NCBI GenBank assembly: GCA_014529385.2
Contig: CM043953.1
Location: forward strand, 97,541,842 to 97,605,841
Source of the DNA: Adiantum capillus-veneris
Taxonomy: Eukaryota; Streptophyta; Polypodiopsida; Polypodiales; Pteridaceae
Direction of reading: 5' to 3'
DNA: 64,000 nt
A model generated the notes under the pieces. That model ran no database searches. It was not told where the DNA came from and saw only the letters and a program-made list of their open reading frames with translations. Position 1 is the stretch's first letter; each line of letters starts with the position of its first letter. The position numbers and the translations under genes are program-made. Of the stretch, positions 33,936 to 46,005 are shown piece by piece.

Positions 33936-35526
33936 TGTCATAATAATCAATATCTAATTCTCCTAAATGATTTTCTCATATTAAACTGATCATTTAATGT
34001 GGGGAAGTGCCAAGGGAGAAAAAGCTAGAATATTGGTTAAGCTAGCAGACCGGCCACAGTAGGGATCCAAAGGAGGGAAAATAGGGATCCAAAGGGGGGG
34101 GGCCATCTGCAAAAGAGCCATGTGCAACAATGGGCTAAAAAGACCCTAAGGTTCAGCCCATTAAGACTTCCAAAATGCTAAGGTTCCAAAATTCAAAGGT
34201 TGTGTCCAAAGGTCAACCCTAGGGAAAATTGGATGCTTTGTCTGAGCCCTAAAAGTCTTTGCACATCCTTACATGGGAGGGGGCAAGCCCCAAAGGTAGG
34301 GGATGAGAGAGAAATCCACACACACACACACAGGCTCCCTTTACACAAAGGGAATGAGGGACACATGTCAGCTCCCTAGGCTAGATGCCCACAAGGTGTG
34401 CCCAATTCCTATTGGAAGACCCTTGAAGTGGACCAATGAGAATTAAGCTAGAGTAAATGTAGTTTAATTAATTTAAAAACATTTAATAAAAGAAACCAAT
34501 GAGAATTAAGGCTCCTAGAAGACTATTGGGCAGTCTCCCAAAGGGTCCAATGAGCATTCAGAAGCCCCATGGCTTGCCTGATTTCTATTGGCCAGGAGAC
34601 AAAGGGGTCCAATGAGAGTTTAGTTTAATTATTTAATTACCTAAAGCTCTCACAAAAGGGGAAAGGGGGACACATGTCAGAAGGCTATCACTTATGCTGC
34701 TTAATACCTATTGGCTTGACTTGGGGAGGTCCAATGAGGCAAAAGCCAGACCTAATTAGCAGCTAGGGCTCGCCCAAGAGAGAGAGAGGGATGATTTTTG
34801 CTTGGCATTGACACACACACACTCACACTTGACCATGTGTGAAGGAAGAATACTCTATCTCCTCCCAAGCTTTAATGGAGAGCTCATCACCTACTCCAAG
34901 CTTGTGAGATAGAAGCCTACATCAACACTCTCTTGGCATGTGGATGCAAATCCAACCAAGAGCCAAGCTTCAATGCATGCTCACCTCCTCTACCAAGATA
35001 ATTACTAAGCTAAGCTATGCTAATATGAGTGATTATGTGAGGAGATGTACATCTTTCTCGTAAGATACTCCTTTTTCCTCTCAATCTACTCTCATACCCT
35101 GCTAGCTCTCACCATCTCGAAGGTGTGTGAGGTCTTGGGTCTGAGAACGGGGATAATTCAAGTTGTGTTTGATTAAGTGTTTTGCTTGGTGTATGAAGCT
35201 TCCATCTTCATTGCACTAGCTAGTCTTGAAGGAACACAAAGAACTGTATTGTACAATGTCTCTCTTGATGGGAGAAACCATAATACAAAGCCTTTTGGAG
35301 GGGGGACCGGCTCCATGCAAATCCGGTCCTCAACTGTTGTCAATAGCTTAATTTCTCTCTCTTTTGAAAGTATTGTCAATGCTATCTAACTAGGTGTTAT
35401 GCTTTTTGTTGCTCCCTCCACCCAAGCACTCTTGTAATTATCATTAGGAATCTATTCTAATGAAATGCCCACTATGTTCATGCTAATTTCCGCTACACAT
35501 AAGTTATTAGGCCATTAAATGTTACA
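33936..35526 (+). repeat. 3' LTR of element D
   Basis: A copy of 26630-28222, followed by the GCAAG duplication and by element B pol at 35532. Confidence 0.95.
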
Positions 35527-35531
35527 GCAAG

Positions 35532-38140
35532 TGCATGACTTAGTTGAGAAGGGCATGATTAGGCCTAGCTCATCTCCATTTTGCTCACCTGTGCTATTAG
35601 TACAAAAGAAAGACGGCACATATCGTATGTGTGTCAACTATAGAGCACTAAATAGGATCACTATCAAGAATAGGTTTTTGGTTCCATGGGTAGAAGACCT
35701 ATTTGATAAGCTACAACGGTCCACCTACTTCCGTAGGATTGACCTAAAAAGTGGCTATCATCAAATAAGGATAGTTGATCAAGACATTGTAAAGACTGCA
35801 TTTCGCACTATGCTTGGTCTTTACGAATATATTCACCACTTTCAATCGCTTGATGGAGAAGCTATTTAGGCCTCACCAAACCTTTACTGAAGTATTCTTT
35901 GATGATATTATCATCTACTCTAATTCACTAGATGAACACAAGCAACACCTCCAGGTAATATTTCAAGTTCTAAGAGAGAATAAACTTTATGTTAATCGAA
36001 AGAAAAGTAAATTTTTCTTGCAAGAGATTTAGTATTTAGGTCACATTATCTCCTAAGATGGCATCCAAATGGACCCATCAAAGTTAGAGGTAATAAAAGG
36101 ATGGCCTAGATCAAGGAATCGTCATGAACTAAGAAGCTTTATAGATATGTGTGCATGCTATAGACGCTTCATGGAAAAGTTCTCACAAATTGCAGGACCA
36201 TTACATGACCTAACAAAGAAAAATGTTAGGCATACATGGTCTGCCAAGGAGAACAGTGCTTTCAAAAAGCTTGTCTGTCAACCTGTGCTTATTTTACTAG
36301 ATCTCTAAAAACCATTTGAGGTCCAATGTGTAACGCTTGTGGTGATTTCCTTGGAGCTATTTTGCTTCAAGAAGGGCACACCATAGCCTATGAAAGTCGA
36401 AGGCTCGACCCTATTGAGAAAGCTCTAGGCATATATGAAAAGAAACTCCTCGCAGTTCTACATGCCTTAGACTCATGAAAGCATTGTTTATTGGGGACTC
36501 CTTTCATTCTGCAAACGATCACCAAAGTCTTAAGTACTTCATGACGTAGACCAAGCTCTCTGACAAATAAATGAGGTGGGAAAATTTCCTTTTGAAATTT
36601 CATTTTCATATTGCTCACATTGCTGGCAAGCATAATCAAGTAGCCGATACACTCTCAAGACATTCAAGAGTGAATGTGGTTTCCATAGAAACTCATAATG
36701 ATCTATCTTCTATGATAGATGAGTATGCTATTGATCCCAATTTTAGGGATGTGATTTCATCCCTTGTACTAGGGAATAAAGAGGAACCATTTACTTTACA
36801 ATATGGTTATCTTCTCTATGGAAATAGACTATACGTTACTAACTCACTACATGAGAAAGTAATGTATGAATGTGATGCTCCTCCTTATGCGAGGAATAGA
36901 GGAATTCAGTCTACCCTAAAGGGGCTTGAAACATATTTCTATTGGCCTACCATGAAAGCAAACATACAAGAGTATTTTTCTAAATGTGTGGTATGCCAAA
37001 AGACGAAGTTTGATAGAGGGAAGCAACCTGGATTGCTTCAACCTTTGCCAATCCTAATTCACCATGGGAGATCATATCCATGGATTTTATCTTTGGATTT
37101 CCTAAGTCTATCCATGGGAATACGGGAATATGGGCAATAGTAGACAGGTTTAGTAAAAACAAGCTCATTTTATACCTATCAAAAAGACTATCAAAGCCCA
37201 TCAAATAGCAGCCCTCTTCATATCATGAATCTTCAAGTACCATGGCTTGCCAATGTCCATAGTGTTGGATAGAGATCCTAGAATGACCAATAATTTTTGG
37301 AAGGGTCTCTTTAAGAATTTAGGTACAAGGCTAAACTTCTCTTTGGTCTATCATCTGCAAATGGATGGACAAAGTGAAATAGCTAACCTAAAAATTATTG
37401 ATCTACTAAAAGCCTATGTAATGGAAGTAGAGCAAAAGTCCCAATGGGAGAAGTACTTACCATTAGTGGAGTATGCCTACAATAACACTATACATACTTC
37501 CACGGGAAAAGCACCTTTTGAGCTAGTTAAGGGAAGATCAAAAAGTCCCTTGCTACTTAAAGTGCATGGGAAGATCTTCACTGTACATGAGTATAGCCGA
37601 GACCTACAAGAATCTTTCCAAAAGATTAAGATGCTATCTCTATCTCACAGCAAAGGCAAAAGGCTACTTTTGATAAGCACAGAAGATCCCAAGCCTTTAA
37701 AAAAAATGATTGGGTCTTACTCAAATTTCCCAATGCTTGATTAAGGCACACGATGGGCAAGAATCCCTACGGGACACCAAAAGTACTATGCTAAGTTAGC
37801 AAAAAGGTACTATGGTCCCTTCGAGATTCTTAGGCCAATCAATGAGATGGACTACCAACTCAAGTTGCCTAGCCATTGGCTCATACACAATGCTTTTCAT
37901 GTGAGCCTACTAAAGCCTTACAAAGGAGAGCCACCTCAAGAACCACCGGAGATTGGGGACCAAGAAGAGGTGTTGTAGCTCGAGTCCATTCTCCAACATG
38001 AAGACAAGGTATTAAGACTATCTGATGATATCTTATTATGTTTAAGAATTATCCTTTTGAAGATGCTCGATGGATGCAAGGTATACAATTAATGGATAAC
38101 CTAAACCTTGTCAATGGTTATAATGCTTCCCTAGAGTAAG
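35532..38140 (+). pseudogene. pol: Element B pol remainder (RT, RNase H, integrase, chromodomain-like tail)
   Basis: The sequence continues B pol exactly where D inserted. RT motifs MCVNYRALN and FFDDIIIYS are near 35620 and 35905. The RT catalytic region has a short deletion before HHFQSLDGE (the PFGLTNAPA segment is missing). RNase H remnants occur near 36320-36660, the integrase CVVCQKTK near 36990, DRDPRMTNNF near 37270 and an altered YHLQMDGQSE near 37350. [12 protein letters not shown] and a tail with a deleted chromodomain segment follow. More than ten stops or frameshifts show long decay relative to D. Confidence 0.85.
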
Positions 38141-38492
38141 CAAATGTATAAATGTTTCTAATGAAAAAGAATTTTGTCTTATAAGACTCTCTCTTTCTTT
38201 ATTGTGCACAAATGTGAATTAGTATGCATGCTTAGATCATGTTTGCGGAGACAATGTCTCCCAAACACCAAGTAGAGCTTGTCACTCTACTATGGAAGAT
38301 TGATAGGACTAATGTGAAGACATGATTGTGGAAGCTGAGGCTCTCAAGCACCAAATGGATTAGCATCCATTCTTGAAAGATGTCGTAGGGTAACATAGGG
38401 ATCCTCTACCCACTAGAAAAAAGGACTAATGAATAGGCTTTATCTTCTCTACCCCATAGTCGCGGACGACTATGATTTCAAGAGAGATGTAA
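38141..38492 (+). other. Element B 3' untranslated region and polypurine tract
   Basis: It aligns with 33580-33935 of D. The last bases TTCAAGAGAGATGTAA correspond to the polypurine tract. Nothing coding is seen. Confidence 0.65.
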
Positions 38493-39402
38493 TGTCATAA
38501 TAACTAATATCTAATTCTCCTAAATGAGTTTCTCATGTCAAACTGATCATTTACTATGGGGAGGTGCCAGGGAAGAAAAAGTTATGATATTGGTTAAGCT
38601 GAAAGACCGGCCACAGTATGGATCCAAACGAGGGAAAATAGGGATCCAAAGGGGGGGCCATCTGCAAAAGAGCAAGGTGCAACAATGGGCTTTAAAGACC
38701 CTAAGGTTCAGCCCATTAAGACTTCCAAAATGCTAAGGTTCCAAAAATCAAAGTTTGTGTCCAATGGCTAAGTTTAGGAAAATTGGATGCTTTGTGTGTG
38801 TGTAAAAAGTCTTCACAAATCCAACAAAGGAGGGGGGCACCCTTGCAAGTAGGGGATGAGAGAGAAACACACACACACACACTCACAAGCCTCCTTTACA
38901 CAAAGGGAATGAGGGACACATGTCAGCTCCCTAGCCCAGATGCCCACAAGGTGTACTCAAATCCTATTGGATGGCCATGGAGGTGGACCAATGAGAATTA
39001 GGCTAGGGTAAATCTAGTTTAATTAATTTAAAAACACTTAATAAAAGAACCAATAAGAATTAAGATCTCTAAAAAACTATTGGACAGTCTCCCAAGGGGT
39101 CCAATGAGCATTCAACAGCCAAATGGCTTGCCTGATTCCTATTGGGCAGGAGACAACGGGTTCCAATGAGAGCTGAGTTACATTAAATGATTACCTAAAT
39201 CTCTCACAAAAGGGGAAAGGGGGACACATGTTAGAAGGCTATCACTTATGCTCCTTAAATCCTATTGGTTAAGCCTGGAGAGGTGCAATGAGGTGGTAGC
39301 ATGAGCAGATAGCAAGAGGGGTCAACCAAGAGAGGGAGGGGGCTGAATTTTCAAAGGCATTATCACAAACACTCACACACAATTTCATGTGTGAAGCAAG
39401 AA

Positions 39403-39458
<56 letters not shown>

Positions 39459-40124
39459 ATCAAGCTTTAATGGAAAGCTTATCACCTACTCCAAGCTTGT
39501 GAGAAGGGAGGCCTACACCAACAACTCTTGACTTTGTGATGCAAATCCAACCAAGGTCCAAGCTTCAATGCATGCTCATCTCCTCTACCATGCTAATTAC
39601 TAAGATATGCTATGCTAATAATGAGTGATTATGTGAGGTGATGTACATCTTTCTCGTAAGACTACTCCTTCTTCCTCTCTATCTACTCTCATACCCTGCT
39701 AACTCTCACCATCTTCGAAAGTGTGTGAGGTCTTGGGTCTGAGACTGTGAGGGAATTGATGTTGTGCTTTATAAGTGTTTTTATTAGTGATTTAAGCTTC
39801 CATCTTCATTGCACTAGCTAGTATTGAAGGAGCACAAACAATTGTAGTGTAAAATGTCTCTCTTGATGGGAGACACTTATAATACAAAGCCTTTTGGAGG
39901 GGGGACCGGCTCCATGTAAATGTGGTCCTTAACTATTGTCAATAGCTTAATTTATCTCTCTTTTGAAGTATTGTTCATGCTATCTAACTAGGTGTTATGC
40001 TTTTTGTTGCTCTCTCCAACCAAGCACTCTTGTTATTCTCATTAGGAATCTATTCTAATGAAATGCTCACTATGTTCATGCTATTTTCCGCTACACACAA
40101 GTTACTAGGCCATTTAATGTTACA
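38493..40124 (+). repeat. 3' LTR of element B
   Basis: A 1632-bp copy of the B LTR starting TGTCATAATAA and ending TGTTACA. It carries an expanded CT microsatellite at 39405-39457 that is shorter in the 5' copy. Right of it, TTTGT is the altered target duplication and H RT resumes. Confidence 0.9.
39405..39457 (+). repeat. (CT)n microsatellite in B 3' LTR
   Basis: About 26 CT units. The antisense ORF full of RE repeats here is an artefact. Confidence 0.95.
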
Positions 40125-40621
40125 TTTGTTCTTTACGGACACATGATTAAGGCCTGGGTAATCTATGCAGAGGCGTAAGGATCCATCTTTCGTTTTTTGA
40201 AACAAAACAAGTGCTCCCTCGAGAGAAATACTTGGTCAGATGACCCCTTGCTCTATTAGTTCTCGAAGGTTTTCTTTGAGTTCTATGGGTTCAAGTAATG
40301 ACATTTTGTAAGGTTTTTTGGAAATAGATTCACTACCTGGAAAAGTTTCTATCTCATGGTCTATGTCCCTTGGGGGAGGTAAATTTGAGAGGTCCTCTTG
40401 AAACAGATCTGAAAATTTCTTAGGACACTCCTGAAGTTGGTTGGGCCCTGAATGGCCCTGAATCGTTGTCTTTGTTTAGTTTGGCCATGAAGATTTGTTT
40501 TCCCTTACGTAGACCTTTAATAAGTCTACTAGACTTAACTAGATGGGCTTTTAGCTTCCCATTACGTCCCTGAACTAAAATTTCCTCCCCTAGCTCATTT
40601 GTGTTACCATGTACATGTAAG
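40125..40621 (-). pseudogene. H protease-RT linker and RT N-terminus
   Basis: Read leftward: GEEILVQGRNGKLKAHLVKS and LRKGKQIFMAKLNK (the post-protease linker), a segment corresponding to PPPRDIDHEIETFPG, then [22 protein letters not shown] and LNHVSVKNK at the edge of element B. These are fingers-domain motifs of gypsy RT. Frameshifts and a stop before PSISLEGA are present. The next residues, YPIPRID, are at 10765. Confidence 0.8.
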
Positions 40622-40826
40622 TGATGTGTGTGAACACACTAGGACCGCCATGCCATTTTTTCCCTCTTTAGGAGGTTTTTTCCCCCGTGCATTGTATATA
40701 CGCCCATCACTCTAGGGATATCTATCTTTCCATTGCATACTAAGAAACACACTCTCTATTGTGTGCCTTGAGCTTCCTTCGTCTTCTCCAAGGTGTGTGC
40801 GTTTGTCTGCAACCCTAATTCCAACA
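40622..40826 (+). repeat. 5' LTR of copia element F
   Basis: 205 bp, differing from the 3' copy at about a dozen positions. It contains GTGCATTGTATATACG (TATA-like TGTATATAC near 40694). Confidence 0.9.
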
Positions 40827-40828
40827 AT

Positions 40829-40840
40829 TGGTATCAGAGC
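40829..40840 (+). other. Primer binding site of element F
   Basis: TGGTATCAGAGC, an exact initiator tRNA-Met complement, two bases after the LTR. Confidence 0.9.
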
Positions 40841-41188
40841 AGGTCACGTCCTCCCGGGCTTAGTCGCCAGCTGCTCCATCACACGCCTACTCACTTTCTC
40901 CGATTTCAATGAGCTTTGGCAAGTGTTCGCAGGTCAAAAAATATTTTGGGCAACCTCGTAGATCTTGGTCTACTCAGAATTTTGATTTGGGCTCATTTCG
41001 GCCTCTATTTCCATTATAGTCAGTACTGCACAGGCTACTTCGTCATTTTGTGTAGAATTTTTGTTAGTGTCGTTTTCTGCATAACAGGTGCCTTATATTC
41101 TTCTACGGTTTGTGCTATATAGCACAGGTTGTTCCCGCTCCATTTCTCCTATTTTTAGGCAATTTTCACATCAGGTGCAGCATTTACC

Positions 41189-41451
41189 ATGGCTGACAAC
41201 AACAACACAGATGTGTTCAAGATGTTTGCTGCTGCTGAGGACAGGCTGGATGGGGACAACTACCCTATGTGGGCTTATATGATGCAACATGTTCTTGTGT
41301 CAAAGGGTGTCTGGAACATTGTCCAGGGCATTGTTGTACGTCCTGGTTCTAAGGATGTAGGCGATGCTGAGGATGTTGCAGGTCTTACTGCAAGGATTGC
41401 AGCTGTTAGAGTTATTTTTCCTACGGCAGAACAAGCTCGTTGGGATGTTAA
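41189..41451 (+). pseudogene. gag: Element F gag, N-terminal part
   Basis: The ATG at 41189 opens MADNNNTDVFKMFAAAE, then LDGDNYPMWAYMMQHVL, the N-terminal domain of copia gag, ending at ARWDV. Element G is inserted in the next codon. Removing G and one TTAA leaves the frame intact into 42774. Confidence 0.85.
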
Positions 41452-42769
41452 CACTAGGTTGGTAATGGGACACTTTTATGTCCTGTGAAGTGACCATTTT
41501 CCTTGAATTATTTCAAGAGTTTCAAAATGGATTTTGAGGTGCTATCTATCTAGAAAGGTCTCTCATGAGCTGAAAAAAACTCGACATTTTTTTGGAATAT
41601 CAATTCCATCTTTAACATTGTCCTTGCACAACATTTCACAACCGAAGCTGTGTGAAAAAACGGGTCCTGAATTTGGATTTTTTCAACTTTTTGCAACTAT
41701 ACCACTCTAGAATTCATGTTTGTGAGGTCTATAATGCTAGAGAACTATCTTTAGTAGTCCTCAACATGTACTGATGCTTCTAAGGAGAAATAAATATTAA
41801 AGTTGTAAGTTATGACCAAATTACAAAAATTGTCAAATCCTGTTTTTTAGCCAATTTTAGCTCTTCTATGATTTTTTTGGTGGATTTCATGATATCCAAA
41901 TTCATTTTTGATTTTCTATGTCGCATATTGTAACATAAAGCTAACATTCATTGAGTTTTGGGGCACCTAATACCGTATTTTTTGTAGTACACAACGATGG
42001 TTGATTTTTTCAATTATGGAAGAAAACGAAACATTCTAGTATATCAAGTATAGCTTTTTCAATATTGTTAGTTTCTTGTGACAACATCATGCATTTTGTA
42101 GGTAGTAACCATATCTAGTCATAAGGATCAAATTTGGCTAGATATTTAATAGTTTCTATGGGATTCTACAACTCATAATGTTCAACCCAATTTTTTCATG
42201 TTTGCTGTATTTAACACTTCATCTTTGTCCCCAAGATTCCCCTTGGTAGAGATGTATTATTCTTTTGAAATGCTCCATGTCTCCTTATGAACATAAAGGA
42301 CAATAGGGAACTAAGAAAACATGCATATATTATTTGTATTGAGCGTGGCTATGGAAACTTTGATGATAGGTTTGCAGAATGGTAAAAATTCAACTTTTTT
42401 GTACCTATTTATTTTGGCAAAAAAAAAATAGTGAGTGAGAAGAAATCATATGTTCTAATCACCAAACCATTGAAGTTAACTAGGGAATTTATCTCAAGTC
42501 CTACAAAAATCCCTAATCTTATTTTTATGCAACAAAACATAAGAAATGATTGTTTTGATGAAAATTCACTGGTCCATCAAATTTGGAGGCTTGGTGTGAC
42601 CAAAAGATGAGAAATTTTACAAGTTTCTTATTTTTTCCATGTTTAGTAGGCCTTGAACTATAACCTCATGAAAGGATTTTACAAAATGAGTGGATCTACC
42701 ATGGTTTTGAGGTTTTTTTCAAAACCCTTAAAGGACACTTTTATGTCTTGTTAGGTTACCAACTTAGTG
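41452..42769. mobile_element. G: inverted-repeat DNA element flanked by TTAA
   Basis: The 1318-bp insert begins CACTAGGTTGGTAA and ends with the reverse complement of CACTAAGTTGGTAA, a 14-bp terminal inverted repeat with one mismatch. Just inside each end lies GGACACTTTTATGTCYTGT in the same orientation, itself an imperfect palindrome. Both flanks are TTAA (41448-41451 and 42770-42773). Excising the insert plus one TTAA restores the copia gag frame. The interior is AT-rich with no ORF of note, so it is non-autonomous. CACTA-type ends would expect 3-bp duplications, and TTAA recalls piggyBac. The superfamily is unresolved. Confidence 0.8.
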
Positions 42770-42773
42770 TTAA

Positions 42774-43580
42774 GGATGCGCAGGCTCATGCATTGATTGC
42801 GTTTTCTGTGAAGTGCACCATTGTTCCTCACATCCGTTCCAAAAAATCTGCAAAACAAGCTTGGGATATTCTAGCAGGTCTTTATGCAAGCCGCAATGAG
42901 GCTAAAATTGCTTTGCTGCGTAAAGAGCTGGAGTTGAAGAATATGCATGAGGAAGATAATATGGACACTTTCCTTGCTAGTGTCAAGGATATCAAAGAGC
43001 AACTTATTTCTGCAGGTGAAGTTATTTCAGACAGTTCCCTTGTGCAGACTGTTCTTGATGCCTTGCCAGATTCTTACCAGACTTTTGCTAGTACTTGGAG
43101 ACTTATGACCCAAGGAAATCCAGAAGTTGTCAAGTTTGATGCATTATGCACATTGCTGTTGCAAGAGTCACTTTCCAAAAAAAATAGGACTAGACAGCGT
43201 GCAGTTGAACAGGCTTTTATTGCTTCTCAAAGAAAGGGTGGTAACAACAATGGAGCCACTTATTATGGTTCTGCTACGAGTGGAAAAAATTTTGTTCCTA
43301 ATGCTTCTGCTAGCAGCAATTCATTTGGAAATTCTGGTGATAAGGGCAAAAAGGAGATGCGTTTCCATTATTGTAAACCCAATGATCACTTGATCAAGGC
43401 GTGTCCCAAGTTGAAGGCCAAAGAGGCTAAGAAGAAAGACGGTGGTTCCACTACAAATACTGGTTCCACTACAAATGTAGCCATTGTTGAGTCTTCTGTG
43501 AAAGGAGACTGTGTTGTTGATGTTGATGCAAAATGGGCTTTTAGCGCAGAGTGCACTTACAATCCTGCTATCCATGATGC
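42774..43580 (+). pseudogene. gag: Element F gag, C-terminal part
   Basis: The copia gag (UBN2-type) core continues: AHALIAFSVKCTIVPHI, AKQAWDILAGLY, LRKELELKNM, VQTVLDALPDSYQTFA. A Gly/Asn/Ser-rich linker and a knuckle of the CX2CX4HX4C type follow. The first Cys is Phe (FHYCKPNDHLIKAC). The frame changes near 43575, just before the protease. Confidence 0.88.
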
Positions 43581-44165
43581 ATGCTTGTCAGTGCTGCAGA
43601 TTCACATGTGTGGTATTTCAACAGTGGTGCTACAAAGCACATTACCTCACATCGTGAATTGTTTACCTCTCTCGAGTCTGTCCCTCATGGGAATTCAGTC
43701 ACTTGTGCCAACAACGCCTCTTATCCAGTTCAGGGAGTTGGAAAGATTGTGCTCACTGCTACTAATGGCAGTTCCTTCACACTTGTTGATGCACTTTATG
43801 TACCTGGGATCAAGAAGAATCTCTTGTCTATATCCGCACTTGCTAGACTTGGACTTGTAGTCAAATTTGTGGATGACGGATGTATAGTTCATGATCTCAG
43901 TTTTGGTGATGAAATTGTTGCATCTGGCCTTTTGTGCGGTGGACTATATAAGCTCACTTTGTATGACAAGTGTGGACAAAATTTTGCAAATGCTGTTGCA
44001 GATTCAAGGGCTATTTTAGATGCAAAACTTTGGCATGCACGTTTTGGTCATCTGAATTTTGCCAGTTTGCTTCGTTTGCAGAAATCTGATATAGTTGCTT
44101 CTTTGCCGCCTTTTGAAGCACCTGTCAAACATGTTTGTGAAGGCTGTATTTTGGGTAAGATGTAG
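43581..44165 (+). pseudogene. Element F protease and gag-pre-integrase domain
   Basis: Residues 8-20 read SHVWYFNSGATKHIT. The catalytic D-S-G of copia protease is N-S-G, so activity is lost. VDALYVPGIKKNLLSIS follows. The pre-integrase zinc domain has LWHARFGHLNF and CEGCILGK (HX4H...CX2C). TAG at 44163-44165 is a C-to-T type stop and the frame continues into integrase. Confidence 0.88.
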
Positions 44166-44960
44166 AGTTCTAAATTTCCAAAGGATGGTTCAGTTCGGGC
44201 CACGTGTAGGTTGCAGCTTGTGCATAGTGATGTTTGTGGGCCCATGCAGACTCCGTCCTCGGGCAATTACTTGTACTTCGTGACTTTCATTGATGATTAC
44301 TCCAGGCATGCATGGGTATTTCCACTTAAAGCAAAGTCCGAAGTTTTTATGTGCTTCAAACAATTTCTGGCTATGGCTGAAAAATGTCTCAAAATGTACT
44401 ATGGGCACCCTCCGTTCCGATCGAGGGGGGGAGTATATGTCTCATGAACTTAATGCATTTCTGGCTAGTCGTGGGATAAAACACCAACATACAGTGCCTT
44501 ATACACCTCAACAAAATGGTGTTGCTGAGAGGAAAAATAGGTCACTGACTGAAATGGCACGATGTATGGTCAAAAGTCAAGCTTTGCCGCATTCTTTTTG
44601 GCTTGAGGCCATCATGTGTTCCACTTATGTACTTAACACGTGTCCTACGAAAGCTTTGTAGTCTACTACTCCATATGAAGCATGGCATGATAGAAAGCCT
44701 TCTATTGAGCACATGCGTGTTTTTGGCTGTTCCGCATATGCTTTGGTGCCACAAGTGCACTGCAAAAAATTGGATGATAAGGATGTCAACTGTATTTTTG
44801 TTGGTTATAGTGCTGAAAGCAAAGGTTACAGGTTGTATCATCACAAACAAAACGTATTCTGGTTTCTTGGGATGTAGTGTTTGTGGAAGGTTCTGTTCAG
44901 CCCTTGCTGCTGTCATATACTAGAGACAGTAATGTAAGCTCACAGGACATTTATGACACT
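44166..44960 (+). pseudogene. Element F integrase
   Basis: Motifs are LVHSDVCGPM (first Asp), TFIDDYSRHAWVFPLK, LRSDRGGEYMSHEL (second Asp) and QQNGVAERKNRSL (Glu), then FWLEAIMCSTYVLN and HMRVFGCSAYA, then CIFVGYSAESKGYRL. A frameshift in the G run near 44425 and a TAG at 44659 break it. The 44960-45290 spacer between integrase and RT shows only remnants. Confidence 0.88.
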
Positions 44961-45289
44961 TTGTTGCCTCTCTTTTCAGTGGTGGAAATACGAATGTAAG
45001 TTCCAATGAGGCAAATGTACAGCCTATGGGGGTTTCTGAAAATGTTCTAGATCAGCCTATTACTGATGCAGATGTACATGATGTACTTGATGAGGAATGG
45101 GCTGAAAATTAGCAGGCTAGAGGTATGCCAAAATGGCTGGTGCACACTTTGCATGACATTAAATTGGATGCACTTTTGTCTAGTCGTACTCGTTCAGGAT
45201 CTCGCCATCCATCTTATGCATTAGATTGTTATGCTTTGGCTGTGTCTAGCTTACATGATGTTGAGGAGCCTCTGTCTTTTGATGAAGCA

Positions 45290-46005
45290 TAGAATTCAAA
45301 AAATTGGATGACTGCCATGCAATTAGAATATGATGCACTCATAGAAAATGACACATGGACTTTATGCGATTTGCCTCCTGGCAAAAAGGCCATTGGTACA
45401 AAGTGGGTTTACAAGTTGAAACGCAAGCCGGATGGTAAGATTGATCGCCATAAGGCTCCACTTGTTGCAAAGGGTTATGCACAACAAAAAGGCATAGATT
45501 ATGAAGAGACTTTTGCTCCCACTTGTCGTATGACTACTGTGCGTTTTCTATGTGCATTGGCAGCTCATTTTGGTTGGGATGTACATCAATCAGACATTGT
45601 TACTGCTTTCTTGAATGGTGACATAATTGAGGAAGTTTATGTAACACAACCTCGTGGTTTTGTCATAAAAGGACAAGAGGACAAAGTGTACAGATGTAAG
45701 AAGTCTTTGTATGGGTTGAAGCAATCTCCTCGTGCTTGGTATGAGAAGCTGAAACTCATTTGGTTAAACGAGGCTTTCGTAATAGTCCAACAGAAAGCAC
45801 ATTGTATGTAAAGCGTGAGGGTGATGTACTTCTCATTGTGGTTCTTTATGTTGATGATTTGTTGATCACTGGACCAAATGAGAGACATATTGCTGAATTT
45901 AAGGCTGATTTGAATGCTACTTTCAAGATGAAAGATTTGGGGCTATTGCATCATTACTTGGGTATACAGTTTAAGCAGTGTGATGGTGGTATTGCTTTGT
46001 GTTAG
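45290..46005 (+). pseudogene. Element F reverse transcriptase
   Basis: Copia RT motifs in order: WMTAMQLEYDALIENDTW, KAIGTKWVYKLKR, LVAKGYAQQKGIDYEETFAP, DVHQSDIVTAFLNGDI, KSLYGLKQSPRAWYEK, and the catalytic VLYVDDLLITG near 45845. A frameshift near 45775 separates fingers/palm from the YVDD part, and a TAG lies at 46003. It would copy element RNA into DNA in the particle. Confidence 0.92.

Larger units (their letters stand above)
26630..35526 (+). mobile_element. D: relatively young Ty3/gypsy chromovirus inserted in B pol
   Basis: The 8897-bp element is bounded by LTRs of 1593 and 1591 bp that look almost identical, and flanked by a perfect GCAAG duplication (26625-26629 and 35527-35531). 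It has an initiator-Met primer site, gag-pol of the usual gypsy order (gag, protease, RT, RNase H, integrase, chromodomain-like tail) and a polypurine tract. It belongs to the same family as B. Near-identical LTRs show it is much younger than B, whose LTRs differ visibly. Confidence 0.95.
10766..40124 (+). mobile_element. B: decayed Ty3/gypsy chromovirus containing elements C and D
   Basis: LTRs begin TGTCATAATAA and end TGTTACA or TGCTACA. They lie at 10766-11690 plus 23178-23922 (5', split by C) and 38493-40124 (3'). Interior coding sequence (24320-26629 and 35532-38140) is split by D. Removing C and D leaves about 9 kb, the size of D. The target duplication has aged to CTTAT (10761-10765) and TTTGT (40125-40129). 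Both versions still encode Asn-Lys in the H RT, so the two transitions are silent and the junction is secure. Confidence 0.9.

Noticed and set aside
40829-40840. Initiator tRNA-Met-like sequence as a tRNA gene
   Set aside because: Only the 12-base primer complement is present, directly after an LTR.
41452-42769. Element G as a spliceosomal intron of copia gag
   Set aside because: It has inverted terminal repeats and a TTAA duplication and lacks GT...AG ends.
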